64,000 nt of DNA from Alloprevotella sp. (lineage in GTDB: Bacteria; Bacteroidota; Bacteroidia; Bacteroidales; Muribaculaceae): positions 1 through 64,000 of the forward strand of contig JAMPIE010000008.1 in assembly GCA_023663135.1 (NCBI GenBank), in the 5' to 3' direction. Within the stretch, counting starts at the first letter, position 1, and every line of letters starts with the position of its first letter. The notes beneath the pieces are model-generated. The model saw nothing but the letters and a program-made list of their open reading frames with translations, did no database searches and was not told the DNA's origin. This document shows positions 31,751 to 39,984 of this stretch, piece by piece. The translations under genes were made by a program, and so were the position numbers.

Positions 31751-32434
31751 ATGAGAGTAAAGATACACCGCGAAGGCACCAACATACTCCTGCTGCTGCT
31801 GTTTATCCTGGCAGTGGTCAATGCCTCGGCCTGGATGTTTATCCGTCCGGCCGGCATCCCTATTGCCTTTTCGGTCATCTCGGCCGTGATGTATCTCTTT
31901 GTGGTAAACTTCTTTAGGTCGCCCAAGCGCCGGTTTAGCGGCGAACGGGAGAGAGTCGTTATCTCGTCGGCCGACGGCCATGTGGTGGCGCTCGAAGAGG
32001 TCTATGAGCCTGAATGCCTCAAGCGGCGCTGCATCCAGCTATCGGTGTTTATGTCGGTGACCAACGTCCACGCCAACTGGTTTCCGGTGGATGGGGAGGT
32101 GTTGATGACGCGCCATCACAACGGGCGTTTCATGGCAGCCTACCTGCCCAAGTCGAGCACCGACAATGAGCGCTCTACCGTCGTGATCCGGGCCACCAAC
32201 GGCCAGGAAATCCTGGTGAGGCAGATAGCCGGGGCCGTGGCGCGCCGCATCGTCACCTATGCCGAGCCTGGCATTGAAGCCTCGATAGAAGACCATATGG
32301 GCTTCATCAAATTTGGCTCGCGCATCGACATCTATCTCCCTCTCGACGCCGAGATCTACGTGAAGCCCGGCGAGAAGACCATAGGGGGCGTGACCCCGGT
32401 GGCACGCCTTGCCGCCCGCCCCTCCCAACCTTGA
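31751..32434 (+). CDS. psd: Phosphatidylserine decarboxylase proenzyme (short type)
   Basis: Makes phosphatidylethanolamine from phosphatidylserine. 227 residues with two hydrophobic N-terminal segments (about 9-27 and 33-51) that anchor it to the inner membrane, and the self-cleavage site in GFIKFGSRIDIYLP: the FGS motif replaces the LGST of the long proteobacterial enzyme, and its Ser becomes the pyruvoyl group. SVFMSVTNVHANWFP holds the conserved His. The next gene, pssA, makes its substrate. The start at 31751 is chosen over an in-frame upstream codon that would precede the transcript start. Confidence 0.95.
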   Translation: MRVKIHREGTNILLLLLFILAVVNASAWMFIRPAGIPIAFSVISAVMYLFVVNFFRSPKRRFSGERERVVISSADGHVVALEEVYEPECLKRRCIQLSVFMSVTNVHANWFPVDGEVLMTRHHNGRFMAAYLPKSSTDNERSTVVIRATNGQEILVRQIAGAVARRIVTYAEPGIEASIEDHMGFIKFGSRIDIYLPLDAEIYVKPGEKTIGGVTPVARLAARPSQP

Positions 32435-32451
32435 CAGACCATCCCCACGCT

Positions 32452-33144
32452 GTGAAAATCAAAGCACATATACCCAACACCATAACCTGCCTCAACCTTG
32501 TCTGCGGAGCCTTGGCGATAGTCATGGCTCTCAAAGGCAACACCCCCGCCGGGCCTCTGACAGCCATGCAGTGGGCCTACATCTTAGTGGGCCTCGCCGC
32601 CATCTTTGACTTCCTCGACGGCGCAATGGCGCGTCTGCTCCACGCCTACTCAGACATGGGCAAAGAGCTCGACTCGCTCTCCGACTTAGTGAGCTTTGGC
32701 CTGGCTCCCGCCGCCATGATGCACAGCGTCTTAACCGAAGCCTATGGCCTCGGATGGTGGAGCATAGCGCCGCTGCTCATAGCCGTATGCGGCGCCCTGA
32801 GGCTCGCCCGCTTCAACATAGACACCACCCAGGCCACCACCTTCCGCGGCCTCCCCATCCCCGCCAACGCCATCTTCTGGATAGGTATGTCGAGCTGGGC
32901 AATGGCCCACGGATGCCCCCCGGCATGGGTGGCAACGCTGATAATCCTCTGTGTGAGCCTCCTTATGCTCAGCGACATAAGGATGACCTCGCTGAAATTC
33001 AAAAACTTCAGCTTCAAAGAAAACATCAGGCGATATGCCCTGATAGCAGCCGCAGCTATATTTGTGGCCACCGCCGGCCTGCCGGGCCTGATGTGGACCA
33101 TACTCTTTTACATCATCATGAGCGCCACCGGTCGCAAAGCGTGA
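32452..33144 (+). CDS. pssA: CDP-diacylglycerol-serine O-phosphatidyltransferase
   Basis: Forms phosphatidylserine from CDP-diacylglycerol and serine at the inner membrane. 230 residues from a GTG at 32452, giving the family-like N terminus VKIKAHIPNTITCLNL; a TTG at 32431 overlapping the psd stop is the alternative. The CDP-alcohol phosphotransferase signature is complete: DFLDGAMARLLHAYSDMGKE followed by LDSLSDLVSFG. Six to eight hydrophobic segments follow. Serine for this step can come from the serC-serA operon in the same window. Confidence 0.95.
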   Translation: MKIKAHIPNTITCLNLVCGALAIVMALKGNTPAGPLTAMQWAYILVGLAAIFDFLDGAMARLLHAYSDMGKELDSLSDLVSFGLAPAAMMHSVLTEAYGLGWWSIAPLLIAVCGALRLARFNIDTTQATTFRGLPIPANAIFWIGMSSWAMAHGCPPAWVATLIILCVSLLMLSDIRMTSLKFKNFSFKENIRRYALIAAAAIFVATAGLPGLMWTILFYIIMSATGRKA

Positions 33145-33205
33145 CACACACCCCGCAGCCTTCAGGGGGAGGCCTCACCCATACAAGTAACCTTTACCGC
33201 AACCT

Positions 33206-33565
33206 ATGACCTACATCATCCTACTCATACTCATCTTCTTTGCCGCTCCATATATATTCAAGCTGCTATATCGGCTGATCGTATGGTGGGCCACGCGGCG
33301 CATTGCCCGCCAGACCCAGAGAGCCTATGAAGACATCTTTGGCCGCGCAGCTGCCGACGCCGCCGACGACTCGCGCTCCACGCGCCGCGGCGAGCCCGAC
33401 GGCCATCGCCACCACCGCGGCAAGCGCATCGACCCCAACGTGGGGGAATATGTTGACTTTGAAGAGATCGAAGGCGCCGCCGCCACCATGACGGGCGACG
33501 ACGGCAGCACCACATCCTCCTCAGAGAGTCAAGTGATTGACGCCGAATGGGAGGAAGTGAGATAA
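33206..33565 (+). CDS. DUF4834-family small membrane protein
   Basis: 119 residues: one N-terminal hydrophobic helix (IILLILIFFAAPYIFKLLY), a basic segment, an Arg/His-rich stretch, and a short conserved C-terminal motif (VGEYVDFEEIE ... VIDAEWEEV). The layout matches DUF4834, a Bacteroidetes family of unknown role regularly found beside pssA. It lies 61 bases after pssA and 4 bases before the next gene. Confidence 0.82.
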   Translation: MTYIILLILIFFAAPYIFKLLYRLIVWWATRRIARQTQRAYEDIFGRAAADAADDSRSTRRGEPDGHRHHRGKRIDPNVGEYVDFEEIEGAAATMTGDDGSTTSSSESQVIDAEWEEVR

Positions 33566-33569
33566 GGAT

Positions 33570-34253
33570 ATGGCCATGAACGATTATTACGTCGGGCGGC
33601 TCTATCGCTTCTTTGAAGAGCTCGCCGCCAACAACACCCGCGAGTGGCTCGCCGCCAACCGCTCCCGCTACGACGAGCTCCGGCAAGAGTGGATGGACGA
33701 CCTCGGACGTCTCCTCACCCTCTGCCGCCAATGGGAGCCGGCCACCGCCCCCCTCGACCCCAAGAGAGCCTCATATCGATTTGCCCGCGACACCCGCTTC
33801 TCCCCCGACAAGACCCCCTACAAGACCTTCTTCTCAGCAGCCTTCGGCCCCAAGGGGCGACAGGAGCCCTATGCCGGCTATTACATCCAGCTCGGTCTGC
33901 CGAGGCTATATGACTCAGGGCTCTACGGCGGCCTCTACGCCCCGCCGGCGCCCATCCTCCGCAAGCTCCGTCACACTATCATTGACAACATCGAAGAGTT
34001 TGAAGAGATCATCTCAGCTCCGGAGCTCAACCGCCTCTACCCCGACTGGTGTGGCGAGCGGCTCAAGACCATCCCCAAGGGGTGGGACCGCGACCATCCC
34101 CAAGCCCCACTGCTGAGGCTCAAGGAATACGGGCGGTTTATGCCCGCCGGCCCGGAATGGTTTGACGACCCCTCGTGGCCCGAGAAGACAGCCGACGCCC
34201 TGCGGCCTCTCAAGCCCCTGATTGACTTCCTCAACTACTCCATCGACGAGTGA
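33570..34253 (+). CDS. DUF2461-family protein
   Basis: 227 residues, soluble. The family pattern is clear: FFEELAANNTREWLAANRSRY near the N terminus, RFARDTRFSPDKTPYKTFF, then YAGYYIQL and a C-terminal KGWDRDHP and LLRLKEYG. The function of DUF2461 is unknown. It is the last gene of the psd-pssA transcript and is convergent with the antiporter gene 12 bases away. Confidence 0.9.
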   Translation: MAMNDYYVGRLYRFFEELAANNTREWLAANRSRYDELRQEWMDDLGRLLTLCRQWEPATAPLDPKRASYRFARDTRFSPDKTPYKTFFSAAFGPKGRQEPYAGYYIQLGLPRLYDSGLYGGLYAPPAPILRKLRHTIIDNIEEFEEIISAPELNRLYPDWCGERLKTIPKGWDRDHPQAPLLRLKEYGRFMPAGPEWFDDPSWPEKTADALRPLKPLIDFLNYSIDE

Positions 34254-34265
34254 GGCCGCCGAGGG

Positions 34266-35231
34266 TCAGGCCGTCGCGATAAGATAGGCCGTATAAGCCA
34301 CATAGCCAACGAGCAACACAGCCCCCTCGGCGCGAGTGATGACCCTCTGTCCGCCCCAGCGCCCGAAAGCCCAGAAGAGGAGACAAGCCCCCGCGAGCGT
34401 CAACAAATCGACATTGCCTATAGAGCCAAACTGGAGCGGCCTCACCACCGCCCCCGCGCCGGCCACGAGGAAAACATTGAAGATATTAGAGCCGATAACA
34501 TTGCCCACGGCCAGGTCGGCCTTCCCCTTAGTGGCCGCCACGAGCGACGTGGCCAGCTCGGGGAGCGACGTCCCGATGGCAACGATGGTCAAGCCAATGA
34601 CCGCCTCGCTCACCCCCATAGCCGAGGCGATGGCCGAGGCCCCGTCGACAAAGAGATTGCCTCCGAAGATGAGCCCCGCCAGGCCCGCCACTATCCACAC
34701 GGTGGCCTTCGCGCCCCCCATATTCCCCTTGGCCGGACCCTCAGCGGGTTGCGCCGCGCCGGCGCGAGCCTGATGGAAAGTGTAACGCATAAAGATGGCA
34801 AAAAAAAGCAGAAGCAGCAGACCCGACACCCTTGAGATCTCAGCCTCCGGGTCGCCGTCGAGCCACACCCCATTGCCGATAGCCAGCAGAGCCAGCGACG
34901 AGAGGAAGACCATCGGGAGCTCGTTGCACATCGTGGAGCGCCCCACCCTCATGGGCCTCACCATAGCCACAGCCCCAATGATAACCAGCACATTAAAGAT
35001 ATTAGACCCCACCACATTACCAATGGCCAGCTCAGTGGAGCCGCGAAGAGCCGACATCAGGGTGATGACCAGCTCGGGAGCAGAAGTGCCGAAAGCCACT
35101 ATGGTCAGGCCGATGACCAGCTCACTCACACCCCAGCGGCGCGCCACTGCGCTCGACCCATCGGTCAACAAATTAGCCCCGACGAGGATGAGCGCCAGGC
35201 CGCCAACAAGACTCAAAATACTGATTAACAT
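34266..35231 (-). CDS. Calcium/sodium antiporter (CaCA family, YrbG-like)
   Basis: Inner-membrane cation exchanger. 321 residues from the ATG at 35231, with about ten membrane helices arranged as two homologous halves. Each half has the alpha-repeat signature: VIGLTIVAFGTSAPELVITL with GNVVGSNIFNVL in the first, VIGLTIVAIGTSLPELATSL with GNVIGSNIFNVFL in the second. The acidic residue in each GTSxPE is the ion-binding position. A longer in-frame extension is rejected because it would start upstream of the promoter at 35293. Confidence 0.93.
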   Translation of the reverse strand: MLISILSLVGGLALILVGANLLTDGSSAVARRWGVSELVIGLTIVAFGTSAPELVITLMSALRGSTELAIGNVVGSNIFNVLVIIGAVAMVRPMRVGRSTMCNELPMVFLSSLALLAIGNGVWLDGDPEAEISRVSGLLLLLFFAIFMRYTFHQARAGAAQPAEGPAKGNMGGAKATVWIVAGLAGLIFGGNLFVDGASAIASAMGVSEAVIGLTIVAIGTSLPELATSLVAATKGKADLAVGNVIGSNIFNVFLVAGAGAVVRPLQFGSIGNVDLLTLAGACLLFWAFGRWGGQRVITRAEGAVLLVGYVAYTAYLIATA

Positions 35232-35292
35232 ATAATTAAACAGATTAAGGGATGATACGAAACGCATAGCGCAAACAGAAGCGCCCGATGCG

Positions 35293-35300
35293 CAAAGATA
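35293..35300 (-). promoter_or_regulatory. -7 element of the antiporter gene
   Basis: Minus strand TATCTTTG, about 62 bases upstream of the start codon; a TTTG occurs 17 bases further up, shorter than ideal. Confidence 0.6.
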
Positions 35301-35414
35301 CAACAATCGAAACAACCCAAAAGCCACCCCCGCCGGAAAAGCAGTAAAAAAAATTGACCCGAGAGGGAGAATGTAAACAAAAAACAACTACATTTGCACC
35401 ATCTTTGCGCTAAG

Positions 35415-35572
35415 TAATCGTAAAAAAAATAAGTTGGCAAAGAATTTCACAGGATTTTTTGTGCAGATTTTTTGGCGAAAGTGCAGGAGTGTAGCGAGCT
35501 ACATGACTAAACTGAGCTGGGAAAGATGCCAAAAAAGACAAGAAATTCCACCAAGTTATTTTTTGAAGATTA
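35415..35572 (+). repeat. 158-bp interspersed repeat, copy A
   Basis: Begins TAATCGTAAAAA and ends TTTTTTGAAGATTA; the ends are imperfect inverted repeats of about 20 bases. Internal palindrome GTAGCGAGCTAC. Copy B follows after 5 bases and a third, inverted copy is at 61061-61218. MITE-like in size and form but no transposase is present. Confidence 0.9.
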
Positions 35573-35577
35573 CCAAG

Positions 35578-35734
35578 TAATCGTAAAAAAATAAGTTGGC
35601 AAAGAATTTCGCAGGATTTTTTGTGCAGATTTCTTGGCGAAAGTGCAGGAGTGTAGCGAGCTACATGACTAAACTGAGCTGGGAAAGATGCCAAAAAAGA
35701 CAAGAAATTCCACCAAGTTATTTTTTGAAGATTA
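35578..35734 (+). repeat. 158-bp interspersed repeat, copy B
   Basis: Nearly identical to copy A (a few single-base changes and one base shorter), same orientation, period 163 bases. The tandem arrangement suggests local duplication after insertion. Confidence 0.9.
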
Positions 35735-35801
35735 CTCGAGAGCCGCAGAGCCCCCAAGTTTTTATCCCAACACTTTATTACCTTTTCTAAAGAAAGAATC
35801 C

Positions 35802-35972
35802 ATGGCTTACGTAATCACCGACATCTGCGTAGCTTGCGGCACCTGCCTGCCCGAGTGCCCCGTAGGCGCCATCTCAGAAGGCGACATCTACCACATCGAC
35901 CCCGACACCTGCATCGATTGCGGCACTTGCGCTTCCGTATGCCCCAGCGAGGCTATCATCCCCGGCGAATAA
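35802..35972 (+). CDS. 2[4Fe-4S] ferredoxin
   Basis: 56 residues, a small electron carrier. Two C-x2-C-x2-C-x3-C-P clusters are intact: CVACGTCLPECPVG and CIDCGTCASVCPSE. The start MAYVITDIC is that of clostridial-type ferredoxins. Its nearest candidate promoter lies more than 400 bases upstream, on the far side of two copies of the 158-bp repeat, so the leader is unusually long. A strong hairpin follows. Confidence 0.95.
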   Translation: MAYVITDICVACGTCLPECPVGAISEGDIYHIDPDTCIDCGTCASVCPSEAIIPGE

Positions 35973-35991
35973 TCCGCCTGTAAGGAAAGAC

Positions 35992-36034
35992 CGGCTCCCC
36001 CACCCACGGCTTCATTGCCGGGGCGGGGGAGCCG
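35992..36034. terminator. Bidirectional terminator between ferredoxin and the DUF4301 gene
   Basis: Long stem CGGCTCCCCC-A-CCC-A-CGGC with its near complement, loop TTCATT, followed on plus by CTTTATTATAG. It is placed to serve both convergent genes. Confidence 0.75.
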
Positions 36035-36052
36035 CTTTATTATAGGCCGGCG

Positions 36053-37573
36053 TCAGCCCTGATGGGCCGGGCGAAGGAGGTCGTTGACCGTCTTGACCGG
36101 ATTGAAGGTCGAGGCCGGGACCTCGACGAAGGCAGTGAGCCAGCGCGACATGGCGCCATTCCAGAGGCCCGGGAGCTCAAGCGCGCGGAGCTCGCGACCG
36201 GCATAGCTCTTGGAGGAGATGAAGCCGGTGGTGGGGTCGACATAGCGCGAGAGGTCGAAGGGGCGCCCTTCCGTGTCGCGTATGTAGCAGACGAGGTCGA
36301 CCGGATTGAAGTGGGTGGCCCGGGCGGCGATGGCTGCATACTCGGGGGCAATCTGGTGGCTCTCAAGGATCTGGAGCGACGACGAGCCATCATGGTCGGC
36401 CACAACAAACGGCCCTCCGCCAGGCTCACCCTCATTGGCCACCATCCCGCAGACACGCATGGGGCGATTGAGACGGTCGTCAATCCACTTGGCCAGACTC
36501 TCATTATCAATCTTGGCCGAGACAGGCACCTCGATGCAGAAAGCGCCCGCGAGAAAATCGACCATCTCTGCGAGCTTCTCGCCGTCGGCCACACCCGTGG
36601 CAATGGCGCGGCGATAGTCACAGACCTTGTCATGAAGCTCCATGAGATAGCCCGCCAAGACCTTCTTATAGTGGACCGTAGAGGCGCGGCGCGAGTCGGG
36701 CGCCACGTTATCGATATTCTTTACAAACACCACTGCCTCCTTCTGCTCCGAGAGATTGGCAATCAGCGCTCCATGCCCCCCCGGACGGAAGAGGAACCTC
36801 CCCTCCTCCACCAGGAAGGGGCTACCGTCGGGATTGGCTGCAACAGTGTCGGTCTTAGGCTGCTGGACTGAGAGAGACACCTCAAACTTCTTGCCCGTGG
36901 CCTTCTCCATGGCCGGAACAGCCTCTGCTATCTTCTTCTTGAAGAGCTCGACATGATTGGCCGAGACTGTGAAATGGAGCTTCACCGTGCCATCGGCATC
37001 GGCGGCTGTCTGCGCCCCCTCCATCAGATGCTCCTCTAAGGGAGTGCGCGCCCCGTCGGGATAAGAGTGGAACTTAAGCAACCCCTTGGGGAGCTGGCCA
37101 TAATTGAGCCCCTCGGGGCGGATGATGGCAGCCACCACATCGCGCCGACGCCCATCGGCCAGCAGCCCGGCGGCATCCTTGCCGTGAAGGCGGATGCAGG
37201 CCTCGTCGAGATCCTTGGCAAAGGGGAGCTTGTCGAGCGCGGCGAGCAGAGCAGCCACTGCCGAGCCCTCGGGAGCCTCGTCTGAGTCGCCATCGGCAAA
37301 CTCAAAGAGCGCCTTGAACATGCGCGAAGCAGCCCCCGATGCCGGGACAAACTTCACCACCGTCCCCCCTTGGGCAAGATAGAGACCCCAGCGCGTCGAG
37401 GCAGCCTCCTCCTCTGAGGGGGAGAGAAGTGTGATGCCATGGCCCGGAGTGGCAGCGGCCAAGATAGTGAGCGAGGGAAATCCCGAGGCAAAGAGCGAGA
37501 GCTGTCGCTCCACCTCTGCAGCGCCGATGCCGCGGCCGGCCAGCTGCTTCTCCTGTGACGGTGTCAGTGTCAT
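36053..37573 (-). CDS. DUF4301-family protein
   Basis: 506 residues, soluble, a conserved Bacteroidetes family. Recognisable blocks include VVKFVPASGAASRMFKALFE, KGLLKFHSYPDGARTPLEEH, SLSVQQPKTDTVA, LFRPGGHGALIANL and a C-terminal FNPVDLVCY. The pattern resembles sugar nucleotidyltransferases (PASGAASRM recalls the nucleotide-binding loop), but the reaction is not established. It has its own promoter and shares a terminator with the convergent ferredoxin gene. Confidence 0.9.
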   Translation of the reverse strand: MTLTPSQEKQLAGRGIGAAEVERQLSLFASGFPSLTILAAATPGHGITLLSPSEEEAASTRWGLYLAQGGTVVKFVPASGAASRMFKALFEFADGDSDEAPEGSAVAALLAALDKLPFAKDLDEACIRLHGKDAAGLLADGRRRDVVAAIIRPEGLNYGQLPKGLLKFHSYPDGARTPLEEHLMEGAQTAADADGTVKLHFTVSANHVELFKKKIAEAVPAMEKATGKKFEVSLSVQQPKTDTVAANPDGSPFLVEEGRFLFRPGGHGALIANLSEQKEAVVFVKNIDNVAPDSRRASTVHYKKVLAGYLMELHDKVCDYRRAIATGVADGEKLAEMVDFLAGAFCIEVPVSAKIDNESLAKWIDDRLNRPMRVCGMVANEGEPGGGPFVVADHDGSSSLQILESHQIAPEYAAIAARATHFNPVDLVCYIRDTEGRPFDLSRYVDPTTGFISSKSYAGRELRALELPGLWNGAMSRWLTAFVEVPASTFNPVKTVNDLLRPAHQG

Positions 37574-37602
37574 ATCTGTTTCGTTTGGTTATGAAATAAT
37601 GG

Positions 37603-37634
37603 CAAAGCTATATAAAAAAAGCCGACTCCGCAAC
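37603..37634 (-). promoter_or_regulatory. Bacteroidetes-type promoter of the DUF4301 gene
   Basis: Minus strand GTTG, 20 bases, TAGCTTTG; -7 at 37603-37610. Confidence 0.75.
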
Positions 37635-37672
37635 AATGACAACTTCGTTTAACTTAATTCGACCAAAATTGT

Positions 37673-37680
37673 TACCTTTG
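37673..37680 (+). promoter_or_regulatory. -7 element of the sirtuin gene
   Basis: TACCTTTG, about 50 bases before the start codon at 37730. The -33 position is weak (TTTAA nearby). Confidence 0.6.
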
Positions 37681-37729
37681 CATAACATAACGACACACAA
37701 TCCCCCCCGCCCACACATCACCAACGACA

Positions 37730-38428
37730 ATGGCAAAGAAAAAGCTCGTAGTGTCTACCGGCGCCGGCATCAGCGCCGAGAGCGGCATCACCACCTTCCG
37801 CGACGCCGGAGGGCTCTGGGAGCAGTATCCCGTAATGGATGTGGCATCCGCCACCGGCTTCAGGCGCAACCCCGCCTTGATCCATCGCTTCTACAACGAG
37901 CGCCGCCGCCAGCTGCTCGAGGTGGAGCCCAACGCCGCCCACCTCGCCCTGGCTCAGCTCGAAGAAGACTATGACGTCTATGTCATAACCCAAAACGTCG
38001 ACAACCTCCACGAGCGCGCCGGCTCAAGCAAGATCATCCACCTCCACGGCGAGCTGATGAAGGTGCGCTCCATCCCCCACCCCGAGCGAGTCTACACCCT
38101 CAGCCCCGACCATCTCGAGACCGGCGCCGAGACACGCGACGAATATGGCGACCCGGTCCGCCCACATATCGTGTTTTTTGAAGAAGCAGTGCCGATGATG
38201 GAGCCCGCCGCTGAAATTGCCTCCGAGGCCGACATTTTTGTAGTGATAGGCACGAGTCTCAACGTCTACCCCGCCGCCTCTCTGATGCAGTATGTGCGCC
38301 CTGGAGTGCCCATCTACTACATCGACCCACGACCCGCGCCGGTCCCTGCCGGAGTGCACGTCATAGCCGAGCCCGCCACCAAGGGGGTCCGGACTCTGAT
38401 CAAACTGCTGAAAGAAAACGGCCGGTGA
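37730..38428 (+). CDS. cobB: NAD-dependent protein deacylase (Sir2 / CobB family)
   Basis: Removes acyl groups from lysine using NAD. 232 residues with the NAD-binding TGAGISAESGITTFRD, the TQNVDNLHERAG block, the catalytic His in IHLHGEL, and the C-terminal GTSLNVYPA. FYNERRRQLL matches the Tyr/Arg pair region of the desuccinylase/deacetylase class III. The two CxxC zinc motifs expected after the catalytic His are missing: the segment between HGEL and RPHIVFF has no Cys at all. Stands alone between the DUF4301 gene and the dcw cluster. Confidence 0.94.
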   Translation: MAKKKLVVSTGAGISAESGITTFRDAGGLWEQYPVMDVASATGFRRNPALIHRFYNERRRQLLEVEPNAAHLALAQLEEDYDVYVITQNVDNLHERAGSSKIIHLHGELMKVRSIPHPERVYTLSPDHLETGAETRDEYGDPVRPHIVFFEEAVPMMEPAAEIASEADIFVVIGTSLNVYPAASLMQYVRPGVPIYYIDPRPAPVPAGVHVIAEPATKGVRTLIKLLKENGR

Positions 38429-38496
38429 CCCCACCCCTATTTGCAAACGCAAACGAGCCTCTCCGACAAATTACGAAAACAGGCCGCAAGAGTGAA

Positions 38497-38529
38497 TGTT
38501 AATAACTTTTTCGCCCCATTCGCGAAAAA
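38497..38529. promoter_or_regulatory. Inverted repeat upstream of the dcw promoter
   Basis: TTTTTCGC, seven bases, GCGAAAAA, lying about 45 bases upstream of the rsmH -7 element. Candidate operator; no bound regulator can be named. Confidence 0.35.
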
Positions 38530-38568
38530 AGCATTGTTGACATTTGCAAACCATTGGCCGAAAAACGC

Positions 38569-38576
38569 TAACTTTG
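38569..38576 (+). promoter_or_regulatory. Promoter of the dcw cluster (rsmH)
   Basis: TAACTTTG with TTTG 22 bases upstream (slightly long spacer), 69 bases before the rsmH start codon. Confidence 0.65.
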
Positions 38577-38645
38577 TAGCGTAATGCAGCCTCGCCGACA
38601 GACAGCCCTCTGCGCGAGGGCCATAACCCTCTCCCTGCCCCCAAA

Positions 38646-39569
38646 ATGGACCAAGACACCATCTACCACATACCCGCCCTGCTGCCCCAATCCATCCAGG
38701 CCCTCGACATAAGCCCCGCCGGGACTTATGTCGATGCCACCTATGGCGGCGGCGGTCACTCGCGCGCCATCCTCAGCGCCCTTGGCCCCCATGGGCGCCT
38801 CATCGCCTTTGACCAAGACGACGAAGCGCTGGAGCGTGCCGAGCCCGACCCCCGTCTCACACTGGTGCACGGCAACTTCCGGTTCCTGAGCAACTTCCTG
38901 CGCTTCAACGGCGTGGACCCCAATGGGGGTGTAGATGGCATCTTGGCAGACCTCGGAGTGTCGTCGCATCACTTCGACACCCCCGAGCGAGGCTTCTCAT
39001 TCCGCTTTGAAGGGCCCTTGGACATGCGCATGAACCGACATGCCCACACCACCGCCGCCGACCTCCTGGCCTCCATCAGCCCCTCAGACCTCAGCGACCA
39101 CCTGCGCCTCTACGGCGAGCTCCCCAAAGCACGCCGCATTGCCGACGCCATCATTGCCTCACGCGCCACAGCCCCGGTTGACACCATAGAGCGCCTCGTA
39201 GCCATCATCGACCCTCTGATAAGCCCCAAAGCCCGCCGCAAGGAGCTCGCCCAAGTGTTTCAAGCCCTGCGAATAGTCGTCAACGGCGAGATGAGAGCCT
39301 TAGAGCAATTTCTGACCCAAGCCCTCCGAGCCCTCAAGCCCGGCGGACGATTAGCCATCATCACCTACCACTCCCTCGAAGACCGCCTGGTGAAAAACTA
39401 CTTCAAGACCGGGAGCCTCGACGGACGCGTCAACCCCGACATCTTCGGCAACATCCATGCCCCGCTGCGCCTCATCGGAGGCTCCAAACCGATTGTACCC
39501 ACCGAGGCCGAAATAGAAGCCAACCCGCGCTCGCGCAGCGCCAAGCTGCGCGTGGCCGAGAAAATCTGA
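38646..39569 (+). CDS. rsmH: 16S rRNA (cytosine(1402)-N4)-methyltransferase
   Basis: Methylates N4 of C1402 in 16S rRNA. 307 residues with the SAM-binding DATYGGGGHSRAIL near the N terminus, GILADLGVSSHHFDTPERG, and the C-terminal AIITYHSLEDRLVKNYF, all hallmarks of the MraW family. It opens the division/cell-wall cluster. The mraZ regulator gene, which usually precedes it, is absent: directly upstream is the sirtuin gene. Confidence 0.97.
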   Translation: MDQDTIYHIPALLPQSIQALDISPAGTYVDATYGGGGHSRAILSALGPHGRLIAFDQDDEALERAEPDPRLTLVHGNFRFLSNFLRFNGVDPNGGVDGILADLGVSSHHFDTPERGFSFRFEGPLDMRMNRHAHTTAADLLASISPSDLSDHLRLYGELPKARRIADAIIASRATAPVDTIERLVAIIDPLISPKARRKELAQVFQALRIVVNGEMRALEQFLTQALRALKPGGRLAIITYHSLEDRLVKNYFKTGSLDGRVNPDIFGNIHAPLRLIGGSKPIVPTEAEIEANPRSRSAKLRVAEKI

Positions 39570-39601
39570 CCTCCCCACACTCTCCCACCCCCCACACGCC
39601 C

Positions 39602-39952
39602 ATGCCCGCCAGCCAACCATCATCCAAGCCCCGCAACCACCTGTCAATCATAAGCCGCCTGCTCCACGGGCAGCTCATCTCGCTCGACTTCTTCAAGCGC
39701 AACTGGCTCGTGGTCTTTACCGCCCTGACCATCGTGATGATGTATATCACCAACAAATATAACACCCAGACCAAGATGGAAGAGATACGCGCCCTCAACC
39801 GCGAGCTCGAGATAGTGAAGACCGAGCGCATACGCGAACGCTCGGCCTACATGAGCCGCATCCGCGAGAGCGAGATGCAAGCCCTGATCGACTCCATCGG
39901 CCTAGGGCTGAGCGTCAGCGAGCAGCCCCCCTACAAGATTACACAACAGTAA
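39602..39952 (+). CDS. ftsL: FtsL-like cell division protein
   Basis: 116 residues: a cytosolic N terminus, one membrane helix at about 36-52 (LVVFTALTIVMMYIT), then a periplasmic coiled coil rich in Glu/Arg/Leu (KMEEIRALNRELEIVKTERI). This is the FtsL plan, and the gene sits between rsmH and ftsI exactly where FtsL is expected. Sequence similarity to proteobacterial FtsL is not visible by eye, so the name rests on topology and position. FtsL links FtsQ and FtsI/W in the divisome. Confidence 0.85.
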   Translation: MPASQPSSKPRNHLSIISRLLHGQLISLDFFKRNWLVVFTALTIVMMYITNKYNTQTKMEEIRALNRELEIVKTERIRERSAYMSRIRESEMQALIDSIGLGLSVSEQPPYKITQQ

Positions 39953-39984
39953 CCCACCCCACCCAACCTCTCGTCCTCATCACA

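Larger units (their letters stand above)
35232..35801. other. Divergent intergenic region antiporter / ferredoxin
   Basis: Holds the antiporter promoter, candidate plus-strand -7 elements TACATTTG (35389-35396) and CATCTTTG (35400-35407), then two tandem copies of the 158-bp repeat, then 67 bases before the ferredoxin start. A 115-codon minus-strand reading frame here merely follows the repeat. Confidence 0.7.

Noticed and set aside
35410..35757. A 115-codon minus-strand frame with an internally repeated protein sequence
   Set aside because: It only translates the two tandem copies of the 158-bp repeat; no start signal, no family, and the third copy does not keep the frame in a gene-like context.
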